Positions 1 to 10,203 of a DNA stretch of 64,000 bases are shown piece by piece. Source of the DNA: Coccinella septempunctata (lineage: Eukaryota; Arthropoda; Insecta; Coleoptera; Coccinellidae). The stretch's first letter is position 1. Each line of letters opens with the position of its first letter. A program made the translations under genes and the position numbers. The notes under the pieces are model-generated. The model saw only the letters and a program-made list of their open reading frames with translations. It was not told where the DNA came from and did not search any database. Where the stretch lies: the NCBI RefSeq assembly GCF_907165205.1, contig NC_058190.1, positions 17,058,001 through 17,122,000 of the forward strand, written 5' to 3'.

Positions 1-1635
1 ATTCGAAATGGAGGGTAGTACAACGCTTTGAATCACTGATAGAAGAGCTCAAGGCAAGAGTATTCGACGTTTTCTTTTTCAACAGTATATCAAGGATTTG
101 AGGTATATAAATATAAATTTTAAGGATATGTATTTCAAAGATATTTTCGATTCTGAAATCGAGTTGCGTAACAATAGGCACATCGAAAAAAGTAGGTAGT
201 ATTCTGTCAAGTAATTCGGTTAATATTTCACAGAGCTACAGCTGATACTGAACCTAATGAGGAAACTTATGGAAGATCTCGGACTCCAATTCGACGACAC
301 AAATATTTTTATTGATAAATGCATACCAGTAAATATCAATAGACATCTCAACGAATAATAGATATTTTTCTTCCTTTTTTCGAATTTCGAAATCTCCCCT
401 GCATATAATGAAAGTCTTTCTAACCAACATCGGTCAGTTGAAGGAGAAATATAACTGGAAGTGAAAGATCGAAAGAAGGGTTGAGAAAATTTATTCGATT
501 CAAGCAGACTTTCATCTATAGAAGAATTAAAACATCCATGTTTGTATGCATTAGACAAGCTATTTGTCTTGATCGATTTCCGTATTTTGGAAAGCTTAGA
601 ACTAGGGATTCGATAAATAAGAATCTTCGTCAAATCATTTTATCAATCGTTATTGCAACTTTTCAATTATGTATTTTCTGATAATGAATGAAATATATAT
701 TTTCTTGCATTTCATCTAAAGTTTCCTTCAACTCAAGTTCTTCGAATAGGGGCCTCATAAAAAGTAATTTCTTCACTCAACTTTCTGAGGACTAGGTGCT
801 TCTTATGAACCATGAATTCATATCGAAAGAACAAATGCGATATATTCGATTCAAGAATACTGAAAGAAAATTGAGGTTTTTGTTTTCGTCCTTGTACCTA
901 AATGTATCAATCCTTCAGAAGGTGAAGGTAATAATTATTTTTATATATCATATAGACTATTAATTACCATATTTATGTTCATCTTACCATTAAGTTTTTT
1001 TGAAGTGAACCGAAACACTTTATTTCTACAAGCGTGCGCGTTCATCCTTTTTCCCGCACGCTGCTGCGAAAATGCGTGCGGGAATGGATTAGCAGGGGTT
1101 TTTCCGCACGCAAATATTATAGAGTAAATTAAATTCTATCATGTCTCTCTGTCATTATATATGAATTAATCAAATGAGATATGATATTTTTCGTGAAATG
1201 AATATATTTATATATTTTAAGCACTTGTAATGAAAATATTGTTCCTAACTCTTGCGGAAACTGTCTTGCCTGCACTCAACTGCTTACCCGAACTCTGCTT
1301 CGCATCGTTCGGGCAACGGCAGTTTCGTGCAAGAAAGTATCACTTTCCGCAATTTATAGGAACATAACTATTATACTGTGAGTACGTTTGTGGTTTTCCT
1401 GAGTTAAGCCCATCTGCGTTGTATTGTCACTCTCTATTTTCTTCAAAGAAACTTTTTTTTTCAGACAAGAACAGTCTGAGCCTACTGCAGCTCAAGGAAA
1501 GGCACGAATCACTATCAAGACGTGAAATTAGCAATTATCCTATAAATCTACAGGAATAATGAATAAATGATTTGAGTCTGGAATGTGATTTTATTATCTC
1601 CCTAATGTGTATGCACTGAATTTCGATGCACTTAC
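1..1635. other. AT-rich stretch without a recognisable gene
   Basis: No reading frame here gives a protein I recognise. The longest frame (220-633, minus) has no motif and is rich in Ser, Ile and Phe, as expected of random AT-rich DNA. Two GC-richer hairpin-forming patches stand out near 1030-1110 and 1255-1350. Degraded transposon sequence is the likeliest content. Confidence 0.5.
1051..1084. repeat. Perfect 11-bp inverted repeat in a GC-rich island
   Basis: TTCCCGCACGC at 1051-1061 pairs perfectly with GCGTGCGGGAA at 1074-1084 across a 12-nt loop. A further related copy of the GCACGC word lies near 1107. The patch is much more GC-rich than its surroundings. It may be part of the terminal region of a small DNA transposon, but no boundaries were found. 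Confidence 0.5.
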
Positions 1636-1655
1636 AATAATAATAATAATAATAA
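1636..1655. repeat. (AAT)n microsatellite
   Basis: Short AAT tract immediately upstream of the R2-like coding fragment. Simple tails of this kind are common at the 3' ends of CR1-type non-LTR elements, so it may mark the end of an element lying further left. Confidence 0.7.
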
Positions 1656-1657
1656 GT

Positions 1658-2303
1658 CTATCAATACCTACGCTTGCTCGGCGCTGAGCTACTCATTCGG
1701 TATCATCTCTTGGACCACCACCGATTTAGCAGCCTTACAGAGAAAAATAAGGACGATGCTGACTAAACACAGTAAACATCACCCCAAAAGCTCAATAGAA
1801 CGGACCGAGCTGCCACGACATCTTGGGGGTAGAGGAATTGTTGATTTGTCCAACCGTATGAACCAGGAAATTGAAGGACTTCGAAAATATTTTCTGAGCA
1901 AGGCTACTTCATCAGAACTCCATCAAGTAGTTTGTGTTGCTGATAGTTCAACACCGTTAAAGCTACAGCAGGACCACTTGGAAACCGTCGAACACTCTGC
2001 AGAAAGTAAAATGCAGAAACTGATAGGCAAACCTTTGCATGGGAGGCACCAGAATGAGGTCAACCATGATTACGTCGACATATCTGCGTCGAACTACTGG
2101 TTGACTTCCGGAAGGTTGTTTCCTGAGACAGCGGGCTTCATCCTCGCCATCCAGGATCAGGTGATTCCGACAAGGAACTACATGGAATATATCGCCAAGG
2201 ATGCCTCAATGAAGGACGATAGCTGTCGTTATGGCTGTGCGACACATGAAACTATCCAGCACATCACCGGGGGATGTCCGAAATTCGCGGGCACGGAGTA
2301 CAA
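1658..2303 (+). pseudogene. R2-like non-LTR retrotransposon, C-terminal fragment
   Basis: The frame encodes the region after the reverse transcriptase fingers and palm of an R2-type protein. It includes a conserved basic stretch (KHHPKSSIERTELPR), the GGRGIVDL motif, and a CCHC zinc-binding motif (CRYGCATHETIQHITGGC) of the kind found near the C-terminus of R2-like proteins before the restriction-like endonuclease. The coding similarity starts right after the AAT microsatellite and stops near 2303, where the 3' end of non-LTR element A begins on the other strand. The last residues of the open frame (to 2343) are therefore foreign. The core reverse transcriptase and endonuclease are missing. 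R2-like clade is inferred from memory of the family; the exact clade is uncertain. Confidence 0.65.
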
Positions 2304-2945
2304 GAGTACACATAATATTACTTATCATAACACAATTTATTGATCCTGAAAGACACTACAATCCGTATAGGATAGGTAGAAAAAGATGATTGGGAGGACA
2401 AAATAAAATAAAATGAAATATTCTAAGTTAAAGTACCTTAAGCTAGACAATCAAATAAATATGCGAGTAGTAACATTGAGATAATAACATATTTTTGATT
2501 TCTTTCTTGAATTTATATATATTCATAGATTTAACAGAAGATGGTAAATGATTATTTGATTTGAGGCTCCGATACATAGGGGAACATTCAAATCTATGTG
2601 TTCTGTGTTACAGCATAAAAAGGATTTGGGAATTCCTTCCTGCTTCAAATCGTGATAACTTGAGACTGATTTCCAATTAGTTGAATTTTCTTTGGCATTG
2701 ACAAGACATTTCAAAACATAGATACATGGCTGGTTTGCATGAAGAACCTGGTGTTGAACCGAAAATTAACCTTATTATTCTTTTTGTCCAACGGAAGCTT
2801 TTGAAACAGAAACGCTGTTGTCCCAGAGAAAGATGATATATACAAGATGGCTGTATAGAAGGCCATAATAGATATCAATGAAAGAACTAGGAGGCATAGG
2901 ATGTTCGAGCCTATTGTGTTCTCCACATTCTGCCCCATATCACTC
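2304..2945 (-). pseudogene. Non-LTR element A (CR1/Jockey-like), reverse transcriptase C-terminus and 3' UTR
   Basis: Read on the minus strand this is the end of a non-LTR ORF2. The characteristic post-palm motif YYGLLYSHL is seen near 2860, IRLIFG near 2765, then an SPMY motif and the usual KLPSSVK...FKKEIK ending near 2500. The pieces lie in different frames with stops, so it is not functional. The 3' untranslated part runs to about 2304 and ends against the R2-like fragment, suggesting that A inserted into that older sequence. The missing middle of the same element appears at 4663-5712, separated by element B. Confidence 0.65.
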
Positions 2946-4662
2946 ATATAATGAATTTTTGTTCACAGCATTCTGTCTTTCCAAACCAGTGGAAAAAAGC
3001 CATGGTCATACCTGTACCGAAGGTATCTTGTCCAAAGGACATGAACAACTTGCGATAAGTATTCTACCCACGTTATCGAAAATCCTTGAGAAAATTATGA
3101 GTAAACAAATGTTGTCACATTTAAATACGAATAAAATTATTCCACCTATGCAGTCGGGATTTAGAAAGAATCATAGCTGCACCACAGCTTTGTTAAATAT
3201 AACAGATGACAAGGTAAACTAACTTTGCTCAGTCTTTTAGATTACTCCAAAGCATTCGACTGCCTCAATCACGAGCTGTTGGAGGCTATTCTAGTTCATC
3301 TTGGTTTTTGTGGGGGTTCAATTCGGCTTTTGTCTTCTTATCTTGCTGGACGGTTCCAAGCAGTATGCTATGATGGTAAAATTTCATCTTTTTTGAAAAT
3401 ATGCAGGGGAGTACCGCAAGGGTCAATCTTAGGGCCAATTTTGTTTATTATGTACATTTCACAGTTTGTAAGGTTTATTCTTTCCTGCCTGATGCACCAC
3501 TACGCGGATGATAGTCAACTATATATCTCCTTTTATTTGCATGAATCTGCTCAGGCAATTTCTGCCCTGAATTTTGATTTGAACATCATTAATGATTTAT
3601 CTATCAAACATTGTTTGCAGCTTAATAAAGATAATACCGTTGCCATTTTATTTGGAAGGAGAGGAGATAGGATTAAATTTTTGAATCAAAATAATGTTGT
3701 TGTATTTGGTTCAGATACTGTTGGATGGTGTGACAAAGTTAAAGACTTGGGAGTCTGGTTAGATATAGACTTGCGCTTTACGGACCACATTTCTGCCTGT
3801 CTGCGGAAGGCCTATGCCATGCTGAGGATTCTTTATAGAAACAGGGAAACACTGGAGCGGAATGTGAGAGTTCTATTATGTGAGTCGTTGGTTCTATCAC
3901 ATTTAAATTATGCAGATTGTGTATATGGCCCCTGTCTGAACCACTATGATAGAAAGCGGATACAGAAACTTCAGAACTCTTGTCTGCGACTGATTTTTGG
4001 CTTGTAAAAATTTGAAAGGATTAGCCATACTCTGCGAATTGTTAATTGGCTCAATATGGAAAGAAGAAGATCTCTGCATGCTTCTTTACTATTTATAAAA
4101 ATAATAATTAACCAAACTCCTCCATACCTCTACAACAAAATTACCTGCCGTTCTGATGTCCATAATTTGAATTTTCGGATCAAAGAAACCCTTACTCCTC
4201 CTGTATTTTCAACTGAGCTATTCCGACGATCATTTTCATATTATGTTACGCTTTGTACAAATAATTTATCTGTCGAGATCAGGGCAGTTAGAAACATAAA
4301 ACTTTCAAGAGCTATGATCTTCAGCAAACTTATGAATGAGCAAGTGGCAACTCTGCGAGTGTGATATACAAGTCAAAAATTTTCTTTTTCTTTTTTTTAT
4401 TCATCCTCTGATATAGGGCATAACTTCCTATAACCATTATTTCTTTTTTGGGTGGTCATACATATTCTGTATTTATACTGTCATTGTCATGAGCATGACA
4501 ATTTTTTTTGTTCTTGTCAATGAATCATGAGGTTAGATTGAACAGTACACTTGAAGAGTGTTCTGGATCTCGCCTTATCAATTTTTTTTTTAGTGTTGTA
4601 AGAGTTTGTATTTAGTTCCCATGAAATTGATTGAATAAAGACCTTTATTATTATTATTATTC
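2946..4662 (+). pseudogene. Non-LTR element B (CR1/Jockey-like), 5'-truncated reverse transcriptase
   Basis: Reverse transcriptase is recognisable by a PNQWKKAMVIPVPK motif (about 2975), the SGFRKNHSC motif (3153), DYSKAFDCLNHELL (3242), GVPQGSILGP (3408) and the catalytic HHYADDSQLY motif (3497). Frameshifts occur near 3055 and 3222, and a stop at 4007 separates the last coding block (4056-4364), so the copy is dead. The 3' UTR ends in an (ATT)n run at about 4642-4662, the short-repeat tail typical of CR1/L2-type elements. The first 5' base is uncertain (2880-2946). It is 5'-truncated, with no endonuclease, as is usual after target-primed insertion. Confidence 0.75.
4642..4662 (+). repeat. 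(ATT)n tail of element B
   Basis: Short ATT repeat directly after an AATAAA-containing 3' UTR. It marks the 3' junction of element B with element A. Confidence 0.7.
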
Positions 4663-5712
4663 ATTGCGAAGTAAGCACTATTAAGTTTTTTACATAAAAT
4701 ATCAATATGGGACGACCAGCTTAGATTACTGTCAATATGGATACCAAGAAACTTTGAGGAACTCCCAGGTCTAAATCATTTTCACCTGAATAGCATTCCT
4801 CCACATTGACTGATATGGTTCTATTGTTCAGAAAACTGTAACCAGGCAAACCTGAGGGTATCGAAGGCGCAAGAGAGATCAAAAAATATCCCAGCTACCT
4901 AAATATTTTTGTCCAAACACTCGTAGACAGTTTCGACGAAACTGTGTAAAGCAGATTGGATAGAATGACCGTTTCTGAAACCATGCTGATCCTGGTGTAA
5001 TATTTTATATTTGTTGATATAATTTATCATTTTTGCAAATGAAATTTTTCAAAAACTTTTGAATAGACATATAGGATTGATATTGGACGATAGTTTGTTA
5101 TGAGGATTTCCGCTCTTTATTTTGGAATTTTTTGAGAATCATCGAAAAATTTCCTGATGTGAAGGATTAGTTGATTAAATACGCAAAATGACTGGAGCAA
5201 CTTCACTAACGTCCAGTTTCATAATCAAATTTACGTCCACTTCAAGCGGAAAGCTTCCTTTAGTGTCATTTTTAGTAGGGTTAAAGGAAGCTTTAAAATT
5301 AAAGCTACTTTAGGTTTGATTATGAAACCGGCCGTAAGTATTCTTTCTGGAACATGATCGGATCCTACATTTTTTTTGTTTTTAAATTTGTTATCGCTTT
5401 CTCGATCTCTAAGGAAGAGACGGGATGAAAAAAAATTGCTAGGTAGAGATGATGAAACAGTACATATGACCGATAAATTCAAAGCAATGATCAACATCAG
5501 TTTCGGAATACATTTCTGCAAAATTACACTCAGATAGACGAGTTAATAAATTATCAAGACCACCTTGACTTGGATCTCTTATTGTATGAATATTGTATGA
5601 TCACTCAAATGTGGCTCAAAAAAAATAGCCTTATAATTTTCCAGATGGACATTGGTAAGGATGTAAATTTAGTTTCGAAATAGAAGACCTGCCATTGATA
5701 TAAGAGAAGACT
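4663..5712 (-). pseudogene. Non-LTR element A, endonuclease C-terminus and reverse transcriptase N-part
   Basis: On the minus strand, in order: the endonuclease end motif EPHLSDHT (about 5610), the linker with MYSETD (about 5510), the reverse transcriptase motif NYRPISIL (about 5090), HGFRNGHSIQSAL (about 4970) and a shortened CAFDTL block (about 4870). Many frames, stops and internal deletions are present; the catalytic YADD box is absent. Position and order match the missing middle of element A, whose N-terminal part is at 29221-30290 beyond BEL1 and whose C-terminus is at 2304-2945 beyond element B. That all three pieces are one copy is inferred from order, strand and domain continuity. 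Confidence 0.65.
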
Positions 5713-6094
5713 CAAAGAAGAAAACAAGGTGCACTAGAAAACTCACAAGGAGGCCTTCTTCCACACACCTGAGAGCTCTCGTGTTGGTGCGAATTTTCCT
5801 GCAGCGAAATCTTCTCTCTTCTATCACCAAAAGTCTTTTCCTCGTCAAAATAAGACGAGAGGACAATAGGCGTTTTCGAAATAAATCAATATTCACAAGC
5901 GAAAGTAGCGTTTTTGCGTTTCACAATATCCCATAAAATTGTCTCACTAACTGATTGAAAGTCACACTCACAATGTGTTCACTTGACATCTTTAATATGC
6001 CTTGAAACTGGCGATCTTCAGAGTAGCCTAGTGCACATGACATGAGTGTTTAAAAAAATAATTTAAAAATGAAATATTTAACGTTACGGCAACA
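5713..6094 (-). repeat. BEL1 3' LTR (truncated)
   Basis: Near-identical to 28883-29220 over its length, apart from about 45 extra bases near 5960-6010. On the minus strand it begins TGTTGCCGTAACG at 6094. The expected CA end, with GTTACCGCAACA as in the other LTR, is missing here, so the outer part is deleted together with the target duplication. It lies about 180 bp after the stop of the BEL1 polyprotein, as a 3' LTR should. Confidence 0.8.
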
Positions 6095-6792
6095 TTTCCA
6101 AAAATGCCAAAGCATTTTTCATAAAATTTTACAAAGAAACAGAAAAAAAATGATGAAGTTGTGCAAACTATAATGCATAAACATATTTATGTATTTAACC
6201 ATCACTTATAATATCTCTGGAATCAATATAGCGAAAGAAAAAAAATTGTAGTAAAATATCATGTTTACAGAGCTAGGGTTCATCGCACACAGGCAAGGGG
6301 CACAATTTAACCAAGGAGGGAGTTAGGACCGCGTCTCGAGTTTCAACTTGGGCAACCCGCGAAATACCGCCACTACCCTGAAATAGGGCTGTTATACGAC
6401 CAAGACGCCATTGATTAGGGGGTACGTTATCCGCCTTAATTGAAACTAGTTGCCCTATGACTGCAGGAGTAGAACTATCGCACCATTTAACCAGCTGTTG
6501 CAAGGTATGAAGGTACTCGTTCCTCCATCGGGACCAAAAATGTTGATGAAGGTTTTGTAAAGGCTGCCAGCACGATAACCTATTCAGGGGTTGATCAGTC
6601 ATGTCTGGTATAGGTATCGCAGTTAGCGGTTCCAGCGTCAAGAAATGACCGGGAGTAAGGCAATTCAAATCGTCGGGATCTGAACTTATGGCGCATAAAG
6701 GTCTTGAATTCGGGACAGATTCAATTGAAGTAAGCAGTGTATAGAATTCCTCATACGTAAGAATCTGCTCACAGACTGCTCTGAAAAAATGT
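6095..6792 (-). pseudogene. BEL1 (BEL/Pao) integrase C-terminal segment
   Basis: The frame down to a stop at 6273 encodes the end of a BEL/Pao polyprotein: the NSRPL and SSDPDDLN motifs that close the integrase core, followed by the C-terminal DUF5641-type domain (LTPGHFL, then WRLGRI). Integration DNA of the Polinton begins at 6793. The apparent first residues of the open frame (6793-6827) are encoded by the Polinton terminal repeat, not by BEL1. The upstream part of the integrase continues at 23861 on the other side of the Polinton. Removing the Polinton and one copy of its 6-bp duplication would keep the same frame. Confidence 0.85.
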
Positions 6793-7693
6793 AGTAGGTA
6801 GGCAGAGCGGTTTCTGGCCCACTTCAATGGCGACTCAAGAGTAATCCGACAAAGTATGATTCGGAGTACTTGAACATTATGTGGTTGGATTATGAAATGT
6901 TATACTGGTGTGTTATTAGATTGATTGATGAATATTTTTCAGAGTTAGATGAAAAAATCGTTGTTTAATTAAGGGTGGTGTCTCTGTGTGCGTGAAAGGA
7001 ATAAGCTATAAAGGTCGTCCATGATTTCGTATAATAGATAAAATTGGAAATGTTTCTTTGTTCCTTTGACAGAGGTTTTTTTTTTTTCTCATCTGTGGAG
7101 ATGTTCCGAGAAAATGTTTGGGTCTTTTATTGTTTAAATAAGGGTGTCTTTGCATGCCGGAAAAAAAGAGCAATAAAGATCTGCAATAATTCAGTATAAT
7201 AGATGAGATTCCTTTGACAGGGTTTTTTTTCTTATCTATGAGGATGTTTCGAGAAAACTATCAGTTTGAGTCTTTTATCATGAAATGACAATTATCTGAA
7301 TTAATGGTCACTCTTTTACTCTCCAATATACCTGTGGATTCTCAACGTAATAAAAATGTAAATTTTGCCCATTCGAAATAGTTTTGGTGCTATAGGTATT
7401 CGAAGATGTCAGTCTGCATTCCGCCTCATGTGATAAGAATGACAGGTTTACTCATTTCCTTTGTCCCAAAATTGGTACATTATGACCGCTAATGGGGGCT
7501 GAAGGTTTATTGTGTTTAATGACAAAGGGCGGAGCTATCCCTTAATTCTTCTCGATACACCTGTCGAGTGGCGTTTCTCACCGTAATAAATAAAAGATTT
7601 AATTGGTCTTCAGTTCAGATTCGTTTGATGCAGATCTTTTATAACGAAAACAGTCTGGTTATTTTTTTGAATGGTAGGAGGGGCTATGATGTT
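6793..7693 (+). repeat. Polinton left terminal inverted repeat
   Basis: Pairs with 22953-23854 in inverted orientation with scattered mismatches. It contains two diverged tandem units of roughly 165 bp (about 6961-7128 and 7129-7290). Each unit has a TTTAA(A/T)TAAGGGTG start, a CCTTTGACAG box followed by a T run, and a TCTTTTAT box. Confidence 0.9.
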
Positions 7694-7813
7694 GAAAAAA
7701 TTGTAATGGTGAAATACATAAAACGTTGATGAATTGTATGTTCATATCAGTTTTCAATAAGAAATTGTTCAGCCTTAACCGAGGAATTCATACAATACTA
7801 CTTCTGAAATATA

Positions 7814-8242
7814 ATGGCTGAATATTCAGTAAATGATATCGTTTGGAAATATAAACATTTCATCCAATACATCGTCGTAGCAATAATAATAGTAATATCA
7901 ATTCTGGTGCTTATAAAATATTATAATTATAATAATAAATTGGTTAAGCCATCTATTATATGTCAAAAGTTCAAGATTCATATTGATCATATTCAATGTC
8001 TTAGTTGTGGACTTACAATCTTCTGTTTCGGCAAAAGAATTCAAAAAGATTGTTTAAAAATGGATGCCGAAAGAAACAGTTTCATTATCGATGGAAGAAT
8101 ATACTGCTGTCCACTGAAATGCATCGGATGGGGACTAAATGTGGACTCTGTTGATGGAATTGCATGTTCAAAATGTGAATCCTTTGGAAATTGCAGATGC
8201 GATTGTGTAACTTATCAGTATATGAGACAAAATAAAAATTGA
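7814..8242 (+). CDS. Small membrane-anchored cysteine-rich protein
   Basis: An intact 142-residue frame with an ATG start, just inside the left terminal repeat. Residues about 16-38 form one strongly hydrophobic segment (FIQYIVVAIIIVISILVLI), so it is likely a membrane or signal-anchor protein. The rest holds about thirteen cysteines, several in CxxC or CxC spacing (CLSC, CSKC, CRCDC), suggesting a disulfide-bonded or metal-binding domain. It is transcribed away from the left end, alone on its strand in this part of the element. I do not recognise a named family. By position it is an accessory Polinton gene, perhaps envelope- or membrane-related; that role is speculation. Confidence 0.6.
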   Translation: MAEYSVNDIVWKYKHFIQYIVVAIIIVISILVLIKYYNYNNKLVKPSIICQKFKIHIDHIQCLSCGLTIFCFGKRIQKDCLKMDAERNSFIIDGRIYCCPLKCIGWGLNVDSVDGIACSKCESFGNCRCDCVTYQYMRQNKN

Positions 8243-8452
8243 TAATGCATAGTATGATTTTATCCTCCTATTCATCCTATTATAATTATTATTATTATTA
8301 AGACTTTCGCATTGGTGACTTCACACGCTTCTCCAGAGCAACATTCACTTATCTCAGATATCAAAAGGATTATGGTCTAATGTTTTTTCACATTTTAAGG
8401 ATAGATAAGATGAAGGTAGCTGAAATGAAAAAGAAAATATAAACTTGATACA

Positions 8453-8713
8453 TTACTCTTTATTCAATCTTATATGTCTAGATGAACATTTTAGTTTTAG
8501 AAATCTATGTTTATTATGAAAAACATCAATCCATTTATCATTTGATCTATTAGCAGTGTCAGACAACCATGTATACAATTTCTCACAATTATTTATACTA
8601 CAGATTCTCATATTATCCGCATGAGCAATGCATTCAGGTTTTTCCATTTCAAATTTCGGACATATCTCATTCCCCAAATAGATCATTGTAACAGTAGATT
8701 TCGATATATTCAT
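8453..8713 (-). CDS. Small hypothetical Polinton protein (86 aa)
   Basis: Intact 86-residue frame with an ATG start, on the same strand as and 85 bp downstream of the capsid gene. It contains four to five cysteines and a WLSDTANRSNDKWIDVF stretch; no known domain was recognised. An AT-rich gap (8243-8452) separates it from the small plus-strand membrane protein gene. It could be the last gene of the left minus-strand block, but it is short enough for the reading frame to be accidental. Confidence 0.4.
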   Translation of the reverse strand: MNISKSTVTMIYLGNEICPKFEMEKPECIAHADNMRICSINNCEKLYTWLSDTANRSNDKWIDVFHNKHRFLKLKCSSRHIRLNKE

Positions 8714-8798
8714 TAAGAACTTATATTTGAAGCCCTTTCATTTCAATATGTTACAAGTTCCTTATAGTCAATGAACCCGTCACTATATTACATACTGA

Positions 8799-10028
8799 TC
8801 ATATCGATGTCAACTTTCGAACTGTTTCAGTTAGAGGCAAATACTCCATCACACAGTCGTACACGATTATACAATATGCTTTAGTGGAGGTGGAAAAACC
8901 AACTCTAGATTCAATCTCAAGTTTCACATCAACAGTTGAAGATTTAAAAGATTCACTTCGTCTCGAGCAATCAATAACAAATAAGCATCTGTTTTTGAAG
9001 TCTGAATATTGCAATATTGGATTGATTTTCAGATTATTATAACTTGTTGAAAATTCTGTATAATTATAGTATGCTTCTGCATAATCATTTTTATTAAAAT
9101 TCAATCTTAAATTTTCTTGAGGAATGAATTCACCATTCAGTAGCAAACGGACATTTGAGATGTGCAGATTGTCGAATAACGTGGAATTTTCAGTACTCTT
9201 ATTTTTCTTATTTGTCTGAAAACAGCATATTATGGATCTAGGATAATCAATAATTGAAGTGGTTTTAATATTCCATATTTCTGTTAGAGAGTTCGCTGTC
9301 AGAGTTGGCAATTCGTGAATTTCCCATTTTCTGAATGGAAATAATATTGCTCTATTTGATTTCATTGATTCTAGTAATTCAATCTTCAATACATCATTTG
9401 GATAGATATGTTTAACTTTCAGTTCGATACTATCAATTGTAAATTTGCCTTTTGTAGCATTGACTGTTTCCTCGGGACCAGGTGTGATTTTCATAGCATT
9501 ATTGTCATTTTGAGATCTCATCAATCGAATAGTTTGCTTCCCACAGATAGCTAAACGGTAATCGTCGAAGAAATTCAATACATGTCTTAATGGTATTCTA
9601 AATACAAAATTTCCATCAGCGTTTATTTTAGGATCATCAGGATATGACCAACTAGCTGTTTCCAATTCCCTCACAGAATCTTTATCGTAACACAGATATC
9701 CTTTTATTGTACTTATTAATCCTGGATCTCGTACTGAATCAAGTTCAGTTCCATGTAACTCATATGAGATTGTGTCAAAAAGGAAAGCTCCCCCATTCAA
9801 AACTAATTGAACAGTTCCATTACCAGCAGTTTTTTGAAGTTTTCCCTTAATGATGAGAGCTGCATCATGCATAAGGACCCATGTATCAGCACGATTTATG
9901 GTTATTTCAATAGTATCATTATTGCCGAAAGATTTTACAAACGGCAAATATGTTCTTGTCTCCACTTTTGTGATTGATTCGTCATTGTTGACTGGCTGAT
10001 ATAGGTTAAAGATGTTGTTGGATAGCAT
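8799..10028 (-). CDS. Major capsid protein, double jelly-roll (DJR) type
   Basis: About 409 residues from the ATG at 10028; two more in-frame codons lie upstream but without an ATG. Sequence features match the insect Polinton DJR-like capsid family: an N-terminal TYLPF block, the GGAFLFDTISYELHGTEL motif (about residues 80-98), DPGLISTIKGYL, IPLRHVL, LMRSQNDNNA and a FPFRKWE block starting the second half. The fold (two jelly rolls forming a capsid hexon-like subunit) is established for Polinton capsids; assignment here is by sequence resemblance. The frame is open throughout, unlike the neighbouring penton gene. It overlaps the small upstream 65-residue frame by a few codons. Confidence 0.8.
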   Translation of the reverse strand: MLSNNIFNLYQPVNNDESITKVETRTYLPFVKSFGNNDTIEITINRADTWVLMHDAALIIKGKLQKTAGNGTVQLVLNGGAFLFDTISYELHGTELDSVRDPGLISTIKGYLCYDKDSVRELETASWSYPDDPKINADGNFVFRIPLRHVLNFFDDYRLAICGKQTIRLMRSQNDNNAMKITPGPEETVNATKGKFTIDSIELKVKHIYPNDVLKIELLESMKSNRAILFPFRKWEIHELPTLTANSLTEIWNIKTTSIIDYPRSIICCFQTNKKNKSTENSTLFDNLHISNVRLLLNGEFIPQENLRLNFNKNDYAEAYYNYTEFSTSYNNLKINPILQYSDFKNRCLFVIDCSRRSESFKSSTVDVKLEIESRVGFSTSTKAYCIIVYDCVMEYLPLTETVRKLTSI

Positions 10029-10203
10029 GTCCAATAGATTTTAGGAATAATTTATTCTTCACGGTGAGTTTTCCACCCAGCTTCTTACACGTTCTCTTCA
10101 CAACTGGTTTAGATGGAGTAGGGGCTGCATATTTATTTTTCACAACTGGTATAGATGGAGTAGGGGCTGCATATTTATATGATGAGTTAATTATCAAGAC
10201 CAT
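10006..10203 (-). CDS. Small basic protein with tandem PTPS repeats (65 aa)
   Basis: A 65-residue frame with an ATG start, lying between the penton and capsid genes and overlapping both by a few bases. It contains two near-identical 12-residue units (KYAAPTPSIPVVK and KYAAPTPSKPVVK), then a basic block (CKKLGGKLTVKNKLFLKSIG). Short basic proteins between capsid genes are common in Polintons and adenovirus-like viruses, where they may bind DNA or cement the capsid. The function here is not established. The intact frame in a damaged element supports recent coding use. Confidence 0.55.
   Translation of the reverse strand: MVLIINSSYKYAAPTPSIPVVKNKYAAPTPSKPVVKRTCKKLGGKLTVKNKLFLKSIGHAIQQHL

Noticed and set aside
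220..633. 137-residue minus-strand frame as a gene
   Set aside because: No domain, no conserved motif, composition as expected for AT-rich DNA.
1380..1500. Possible host exon after a TTTTTTTTCAG acceptor-like site
   Set aside because: No reading frame of useful length or similarity follows; the acceptor-like word alone is not evidence.
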